Position numbers and translations under genes: made by a program. 64,000 bases of DNA, taken from NCBI GenBank assembly GCA_022266195.1, contig WHVY01000006.1, positions 5,270,001 to 5,334,000 on the forward strand, read 5' to 3'. The notes below the pieces were generated by a model. The model worked only from the letters and a program-made list of their open reading frames with translations, searched no databases and was not told the origin of the DNA. Below, one piece after another: positions 58,364 through 64,000 of this stretch. The DNA is from Tetranychus cinnabarinus. Lineage: Eukaryota; Arthropoda; Arachnida; Trombidiformes; Tetranychidae. Position 1 is the first letter of the stretch, and each line of letters opens with the position of its first letter.

Positions 58364-60973
58364 ATGAGTCAGTCAAACTCGCAATTAACCCAACAGGAAG
58401 CGGCTCCAGTAGTGGCAGCAGCCCCGGTAGTAACAACCGGTCCTACATTACCTTTACCTAACATTTCACTAACTATAAATTACTTTTCCGGTGACGATGA
58501 TGAAAACATCATCGACTGGTTTCAAACCTTTGAGTTCTCTGCGAAAGCTTTGGGGTGGAGCGAGACTGATATGTTCAACGCTATTCCGGCGTATTTACAA
58601 GGTACAGCTAGGCGATGGTACTATGCTATCTCTGGCCAAGTCATGCCCGAACATGTACCAACGAATTACACAGATTTAAAAAATCGTATGGTCGAAGATC
58701 TTTGCCCGGCGGATTATAGATCATATCTCTCGCAAGAACTTTATAAAGCAACTCAAAAAATCGGACAATCTGCTGTTGCTTTTATCTATGAAATGAATGA
58801 ACTCTGTCTCCGAATTCATGAAAAAACTCCCGAAGTTTTTATTGTAAGCATGATTAAGGAAAAATTATTACCCCAAATCAAATATGGTATAGCGCTCCAT
58901 AATCCAAAAACGTTACAGGAATTGGTAGAGAGAGCTCGCTTAGCAGAACGAGCAATGCATAGTTGTGCAAATCCTTTTGAACCACCAAACAGAGAGATAG
59001 TACAACTACAAACCCAGGTTCAGCAGATAAAAGAGCGCATGGAAACTTTCACCAGGCGCTGCTCTATTTGTAAAAGACTTGGACACACTGAAGACCGTTG
59101 TCACTATGCAAATCGAAATCCAGTGGAACATAATCCTAATTATAATACTAACCAATCTAACCAAACCCACCCTATTGCGGTTCAACCCTATCCAATAATG
59201 AATTATGGACAACCTACAATCATGAATGATCCAAATTATCAACAAGTAATTGCTCAAGCTAACAATAACTATCAAGCTGCCTTAGCTACAGGTAATTATC
59301 AACCAGGACGGCCAGCAGTCACAAATCGTGCTTTTGCAGAAAGAAAACCACCGCAAAAAGAAAATGAAACAGAAAATTGGCGTGACAGACCTTCTACCTC
59401 AAAAAAGGAAACTGAAGTAAAAACAGCCGAGGCTCCTAAACAAACACGTCGGGGAAGATCGAGAGAAAGATCAGCAACTCCTAAAAGAGGGCGACCACCT
59501 AGTCGTGGACGTGGACGTGGACGAGGCAAAGCTCCACAAGTTCGAGTGATGGCCTATCAAGATGAGGAAACGGAAGAAGAACCAGTTTCTGATTATGAAT
59601 ACGAACCAGATGAACAATACATCATAAACCCTGTCGTCTTCATATTACATAAAAATCTGATTCAACAATTTGTCAAAGTAAACGGAGTGAAAGTAGACTC
59701 GATGTTGGATACAGGATCAGAGATCTCACTCATCACTAAAGAATTGGCCGATAGTTTGAATTTGAAAGTAAAAAATTATGATGGACCAGTTCCTTACGCA
59801 GCTAACAACAAACCTTTACCAATATTAGGTAAGGTTAAAGTTCAAATGAAGATCACTGATGGTTCGAAAGTGGCTGTCATCGACACTAAGTTGCAAGTGG
59901 TGAAAAAATTACCTCGCAAATTCAAAATATTAGTTGGACAAGACTTACTGAGCGAAGCAAAAATTAATATCAATTGCGGTGATAAAACAATCAAGATTGG
60001 AACTGAAAAGCATGTTGAATTAATCACTACTGATGACGAATCTTCACCACTATCATCTGAAGAACAGTCACCGGCAAGAGACGAACAGACACATGAAATT
60101 TACGACCTAAACGACTTTGTCTCTTCTGACTCAGGCATCATCCAATCTTCAGATTTACCTGAAAGTGAATCGGAGAATCATCCTCTGTCATCAATTGTGG
60201 ATAAAGAACTTCCCTTAAACATAGAGAGTGGAATGCCTGGAGGTGTGGAAAAAGAATTGGTGAAATTATGCAATGAATATCGTACAGCTTTCGCTGTTTC
60301 AGCTCAAGAATTAGGACGAACTAATCTCTTTCAACACAAAATCGAAACTGGAAATCATCCACCTATTGCTCAATCACCTTATTCTCAAAGTGAACAAAAA
60401 AGAGAAATAACAAAACAAACCGTTGCAGAATTATTGAGGGATGGGATAATTGTAGATTCATTCTCACCTTGGTGCTCTCCTGTTGTCCTAGTAAGCAAAA
60501 AAACAGGAGATTGGAGAATGTGCGTTGACTATCGAAAACTTAATGCAATCACTGTTAAAGTTTCCTATCCAATTCCCAATATTAATGTTTCGTTGGACGC
60601 ACTTAAAGGATCGCAATATTTTAGCTTATTGGATCTTCGATCAGGTTATCATCAGGTTGAACTAGCTAAAGAAGATCGCCAAAAAAGTGCATTTGTTACT
60701 AGTTTTGGCATGTATGAATATGTCACAATGCCCTTTGGCTTATGTAATGCTCCGGCTACTTTTCAAAGACTGATGAACTGTTGCTTATCAGGTTTAAAAT
60801 ATTCGTGTTGTTTGGTCTACATAGACGACATAATAGTTTTCAGTAAAACTATTGAGGAACATTTTGTCCGCCTAAAAGCCGTTTTTAACCGACTAAGAGC
60901 AGCTGGATTGACCCTAAAACCAGACAAATGTTTCTTCTTTAAAAGAAAATACTTTACTTGGGTCATATCATAA
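58364..60973 (+). CDS. Gag-Pol, first part: gag, protease, reverse transcriptase
   Basis: An 869-codon frame from the ATG at 58364. Residues about 45-215 are a Ty3/gypsy gag (DDDENIIDWFQTF, GTARRWYYAI and the LLPQIKYG block). One CCHC zinc knuckle is at residues 233-246 (CSICKRLGHTEDRC). An Arg-Gly-rich segment at about 365-390 may bind RNA. The aspartic protease active site DTGS is at about 449-452. Reverse transcriptase follows from about 660, with the LLDLRSGYHQV and MPFGLCNAPATFQR blocks and the catalytic YIDD at about 819. Gag and pol are in one frame without a shift. The frame is lost just after the RT thumb-side block near 60955 and ends at 60973, while RT sense continues in another frame. 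This copy is therefore likely defective. Confidence 0.93.
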   Translation: MSQSNSQLTQQEAAPVVAAAPVVTTGPTLPLPNISLTINYFSGDDDENIIDWFQTFEFSAKALGWSETDMFNAIPAYLQGTARRWYYAISGQVMPEHVPTNYTDLKNRMVEDLCPADYRSYLSQELYKATQKIGQSAVAFIYEMNELCLRIHEKTPEVFIVSMIKEKLLPQIKYGIALHNPKTLQELVERARLAERAMHSCANPFEPPNREIVQLQTQVQQIKERMETFTRRCSICKRLGHTEDRCHYANRNPVEHNPNYNTNQSNQTHPIAVQPYPIMNYGQPTIMNDPNYQQVIAQANNNYQAALATGNYQPGRPAVTNRAFAERKPPQKENETENWRDRPSTSKKETEVKTAEAPKQTRRGRSRERSATPKRGRPPSRGRGRGRGKAPQVRVMAYQDEETEEEPVSDYEYEPDEQYIINPVVFILHKNLIQQFVKVNGVKVDSMLDTGSEISLITKELADSLNLKVKNYDGPVPYAANNKPLPILGKVKVQMKITDGSKVAVIDTKLQVVKKLPRKFKILVGQDLLSEAKININCGDKTIKIGTEKHVELITTDDESSPLSSEEQSPARDEQTHEIYDLNDFVSSDSGIIQSSDLPESESENHPLSSIVDKELPLNIESGMPGGVEKELVKLCNEYRTAFAVSAQELGRTNLFQHKIETGNHPPIAQSPYSQSEQKREITKQTVAELLRDGIIVDSFSPWCSPVVLVSKKTGDWRMCVDYRKLNAITVKVSYPIPNINVSLDALKGSQYFSLLDLRSGYHQVELAKEDRQKSAFVTSFGMYEYVTMPFGLCNAPATFQRLMNCCLSGLKYSCCLVYIDDIIVFSKTIEEHFVRLKAVFNRLRAAGLTLKPDKCFFFKRKYFTWVIS

Positions 60974-63900
60974 GCTACGCTAGACAAGAGCCTGATCCAG
61001 AGAAAATACGTGCTGTAAAAAACTTTCCTATTCCGCTAACATTGAGAGACATAAGAGCTTTTGTGGCTTTATGCTCCTACTATAGAAAGTTTATAAGAGA
61101 TTTCGCTAAAATTCCTCAACCATTAACACAATTAACAAAGAAAGAAACTCCGTTCGTTTGGGGACAAGATCAAATGGAAGCCTTTGAGTATCTCAAAGCT
61201 TGTTTGATAAGAGCACCTGTGCTAGCCCACTATGATCACACTCTAGAAACCCAATTAAGGACTGATGCCTCTGATGTTGGTTTAGGTGCTATATTATTAC
61301 AAAAACATGATGGTAAATGGAAACCAGTCGCCTTCGCGAGTAGACAAATTCGTGGAGCCGAAATCAATTACCCGATATCAGACAAAGAATGCCTTGCAAT
61401 TATCTACGCGTTTGAAAAATTCAGGCATTATCTGGAGGGGATCAAGTTTGAAATTGTAACAGACCATTGTGCTCTCTGTTTTATGAGATCTAAAACTAAA
61501 TTACCGCCCAGACTCATGCGCTATGCCATGACCCTCCAATCTTTCGAATTTACCATAACTTATAAATCAGGAAAAATTCACAAGGATGCAGACTGTTTAA
61601 GTCGCTATCCAACTAACGATCCTGAATTTAACAACATCGGAGATGATGATAAAGAGCAAGGAGATGACATCTTCGCACTTTTAATAAGTGAACAAGAAGA
61701 TGAATCTATCAATCTAATGAACCAACAACGAGATGATCCATTAATTCAAGCTCAAATACAACAATTAAATGACATCGAAAAATTAGAACCAAGAATTCGG
61801 AATAAAATCATTCGAAACCATAAATTACAGGATGGTATCCTACAAAGAAAAGTTGTGACTGAAACAGGCACTAACTGGGTTCCAGTAGTCCCAGCTTCAC
61901 TTGTGAAAGCAATTTTGCAATCTTACCATAATGATGTCGTTTCGGGTCACTGTGGTCTTTATCAAACCTATGCGAAACTAAAACCAAAATACTATTGGCC
62001 AAAAATGTCCAAGGACATTGCTAATTACATCAAGACTTGTGAAGAATGTCAACGAAATAAAAAAGGTACTGGGAATGCAGTTCCACCTTTAAAACCAATC
62101 TACGTATCTGCTCCTTTTGAAAAAATCGGAATTGATATTTTAGGTCCTTTACCTCCATCTGCTGGAAAAGAATACATCATCGTGGCGACTGATTACTTTA
62201 CGCGGTGGGTGGAAATGAAAGCAATTGCTAAAAAGGACACGATTAACACTGCGAAATTTTTAATCGAAAATATACTTTGTCGACATGGCTGTCCGAAAAC
62301 AATCGTGAGTGATCAGGGCAGGAATTTTATAGCAGACACAATAAAGGAAATTGCCCTATTTATGAATACAAAATGGCAATTGTCAACTACATATCACCCA
62401 CAAACAAATGGAATGACAGAACGGGTAAACAGAACAATTTGTGAAATGCTAAGTCATTATTGTCAAGAAACAAATCGTCTTCGTTGGTCTCAAATATTAC
62501 CATTGATGAACTTCGCCTACAATACTTCGACAAATCAGAGTACACAATTCTCTCCCTTCTACTTACTTTATGGAAGAGAACCAACTTTACCTATTGATTT
62601 AAAAATTAATCCAGAAAATAGAGAATTGAGACTATCAGACTATGTTGAGTTCATTAATAATGAATGGACTACAGTCAAGGAACAAGCAAGAATGAACTCT
62701 GATGAATCGAAAGAAAAACAGAGTAAAAATTATGAAAGAAGGCGCAGGCTAAGAACTTTCAGCATTGGTGACTTAGTCTTATACGAGAAACAAGTACGCT
62801 CAAATAAATTAGACTCTAAATATGAAGGCCCTTATGAAATAATTGAGAAAATCGGAGAAACAACGTACTTAATAAAGAAGGACGAACAATCTGAACCCAA
62901 AAGAGTACATGGATCCCAAATCAAACCGTATTCTACGAATTCAAGAACTTCAAGATCACAAAATAATTTGATTTTTTCCAATAGTGTTATCCTAATGATT
63001 TTGACTTTACTTGTATCGATTGCCAACCCTTTCGAATTTGGCGAACCCCTGATTTGGAAAGATTCAACAAATAAATTTCTGAAAGGAATCATTGCAGTCA
63101 ACCAAACCATAATGATGGTGAATCCTTGCAAATCAATTCCCGAATATAAGAGCTATTTCGATAAAAGAATTGGTATGATGAGCCTCAACCAATCAGATTG
63201 TACATTCGTGTGGCAAACAGATAATCTAACTAAAACTTATCGTGGATGTGTTGAGGGAATAAAAGGCTTCAAACGACCTGTTTGTGACGCGATGGTTGAC
63301 CAGCTTTGTTTTCAATACACTCATCGGAACGATATTTTCTACATAGCTCGCCAATCCTGTCTAAAATATATTAATGAGAAAATGAATAAAGTCAAAGAAC
63401 TATGCACATCAATGGAAACTCGAAGTAATGGTAGACAAAGAAGAGATTTCGGCGTATCAGCTGCACTGTTTGGAGCTTCACTTGTTGTCCTTGGAACTAA
63501 TGTTCTTTACAAAAATTTCGGTAGTGCTCCAACAGAAGCTGAGGAAATCACAAATAAATACATGGAACAAACATCTAAAATACTTGTAGCTTATCAGGCG
63601 AAATTAATGGAAATGTCAGCAACTTTATCAGATTTAAAGATAAGAGTTGCTCAATTGGAAAATACAACTCTGGAGAATTCGTTTAAAGCAGCCGATATAA
63701 GTTACGAAATGAATCGCTTAATATCAACCATGCAAGACACAATGAAATTTATTATATCACAAGGAACTATACCTAAATCGACATTTGACTTCTTCAACCT
63801 CACATTACCATGTGGTGCTTCGTGTCCATTGGAAGATGTAACAGACGCTAAATGTCAATTTTTGGGAGAAAATAACGAAACATGGTATATGTCACTCACT

Positions 63901-64000
63901 TTTAAAGTAAAGGAACTAGAAACTAATCTGGTAGTACAAAAAGCTGATGCCTTTACGTTACTTACTAAAGAAGGAAACTCAATTTGTTTGAGGAAATATA
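60958..64000 (+). CDS. Pol continuation (RNase H, integrase) running in frame into an env-like region, partial
   Basis: Open in one frame from about 60958 to the window end with no stop. RNase H comes first (TDASDVGLGAILL, the DKECLAIIYAFEKFRHYL block, VTDH and ADCLSRYP). Integrase follows, with an HHCC zinc motif ending CEECQ, then the DDE residues in GIDILGP, VSDQGRNF and ERVNRT. After the chromodomain-side region (YEGPYEIIEKIGE) the same frame enters a hydrophobic segment at about 62965-63030, then a domain with several N-glycosylation sites and cysteines. A furin-like RQRR is at 63433-63444, followed by a Gly/Ala-rich hydrophobic stretch like a fusion peptide, then a heptad-like coiled coil to about 63670. 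This layout matches arthropod errantivirus-type fusion glycoproteins. Whether env comes from a spliced RNA or by cleavage of a Pol-Env product is not known. Confidence 0.88.
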   Translation, partial: MGHIISYARQEPDPEKIRAVKNFPIPLTLRDIRAFVALCSYYRKFIRDFAKIPQPLTQLTKKETPFVWGQDQMEAFEYLKACLIRAPVLAHYDHTLETQLRTDASDVGLGAILLQKHDGKWKPVAFASRQIRGAEINYPISDKECLAIIYAFEKFRHYLEGIKFEIVTDHCALCFMRSKTKLPPRLMRYAMTLQSFEFTITYKSGKIHKDADCLSRYPTNDPEFNNIGDDDKEQGDDIFALLISEQEDESINLMNQQRDDPLIQAQIQQLNDIEKLEPRIRNKIIRNHKLQDGILQRKVVTETGTNWVPVVPASLVKAILQSYHNDVVSGHCGLYQTYAKLKPKYYWPKMSKDIANYIKTCEECQRNKKGTGNAVPPLKPIYVSAPFEKIGIDILGPLPPSAGKEYIIVATDYFTRWVEMKAIAKKDTINTAKFLIENILCRHGCPKTIVSDQGRNFIADTIKEIALFMNTKWQLSTTYHPQTNGMTERVNRTICEMLSHYCQETNRLRWSQILPLMNFAYNTSTNQSTQFSPFYLLYGREPTLPIDLKINPENRELRLSDYVEFINNEWTTVKEQARMNSDESKEKQSKNYERRRRLRTFSIGDLVLYEKQVRSNKLDSKYEGPYEIIEKIGETTYLIKKDEQSEPKRVHGSQIKPYSTNSRTSRSQNNLIFSNSVILMILTLLVSIANPFEFGEPLIWKDSTNKFLKGIIAVNQTIMMVNPCKSIPEYKSYFDKRIGMMSLNQSDCTFVWQTDNLTKTYRGCVEGIKGFKRPVCDAMVDQLCFQYTHRNDIFYIARQSCLKYINEKMNKVKELCTSMETRSNGRQRRDFGVSAALFGASLVVLGTNVLYKNFGSAPTEAEEITNKYMEQTSKILVAYQAKLMEMSATLSDLKIRVAQLENTTLENSFKAADISYEMNRLISTMQDTMKFIISQGTIPKSTFDFFNLTLPCGASCPLEDVTDAKCQFLGENNETWYMSLTFKVKELETNLVVQKADAFTLLTKEGNSICLRKY

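Larger units (their letters stand above)
56286..64000 (+). mobile_element. Ty3/gypsy-type LTR element with env-like region, 3' end outside window
   Basis: Starts TGTAAC exactly at the break in the palindrome arm. In order it has a 230-bp 5' LTR, a primer-binding site, a 1.2-kb leader with a 23-bp tandem array, three small ORFs, gag-pol, and a Pol continuation read without a stop into an envelope-like region that is still open at 64000. The arrangement resembles errantivirus-type endogenous retroviruses of arthropods. One frameshift in pol near 60955 suggests this copy is not active on its own. The 3' LTR and target duplication cannot be checked here. Confidence 0.9.

Noticed and set aside
59006..59529. 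Minus-strand Pro/Arg-rich frames opposite gag
   Set aside because: Shadows of the gag coding sequence, especially its Arg-Gly-rich stretch.
1..64000. tRNA and rRNA genes
   Set aside because: No cloverleaf-like sequence with A and B boxes was recognised by eye. The only tRNA-related sequences are the two LTR primer-binding sites. A tRNA scan would settle this.

Overview
The window is AT-rich eukaryotic DNA with intron-containing genes, short introns (roughly 65 to 860 bp), arthropod-type families (an ion transport peptide/CHH hormone, a chemoreceptor-like 7TM protein) and many young repeats. It best fits a compact arthropod genome. A spider-mite-like chelicerate is my guess, but the sequence alone does not prove the species.

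Left part (1-29.5 kb): a small four-helix membrane protein (-, 1.3-1.8 kb); a single-exon C1GALT1C1/Cosmc chaperone (+, 4.1-5.1 kb); a large Ser-rich disordered protein (-, 6.65-9.54 kb) whose 5' leader seems to extend several kb upstream; a Mutator-type fold-back MITE with a perfect 9-bp target duplication (12.55-13.05 kb); two near-identical 1.8-kb direct repeats (14.0-15.8 and 17.7-19.5 kb) enclosing a frameshifted orphan last exon of a Wnt gene and a 50-aa STMP1-like mitochondrial microprotein gene; LMBRD2 (-, 20.6-23.0 kb, four exons); an ITP/CHH neurohormone gene with an extra cysteine (+, 23.76-24.17 kb); and a broken Cys-rich EB-module-like gene (25.2-26.7 kb).

Middle (29.5-41.6 kb): a complete seven-exon HECTD1 ubiquitin ligase (2575 aa) converges on a two-exon gustatory-receptor-like 7TM gene on the minus strand.

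Right part (42.5-64 kb) is repeat-built. Two 2.49-kb arms (42531-45017 and 53800-56285) form an almost perfect palindrome. Each arm carries two tandem paralogues of a tiny secreted-peptide gene with a conserved signal peptide and unrelated mature tails. The spacer holds a complete 6565-bp LTR element with identical 172-bp LTRs and a 4-bp target duplication. It is minus-oriented, carries only a reduced gag and a Cys-rich ORF, has no pol, and has long arrays of hairpin-bearing repeats, so it looks non-autonomous. A second, much larger Ty3/gypsy element with an envelope-like region starts at 56286, exactly where the right palindrome arm loses homology to the left, and runs off the window end. It shares the tRNA primer-binding site and gag type with the first element. 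It also has three small accessory ORFs ahead of gag, two of which are paralogues of each other. Its pol has a frameshift, and pol runs on in frame into the env-like region. The pair (env-bearing element with accessory genes plus a gag-only partner using the same primer) is the most novel system seen here.
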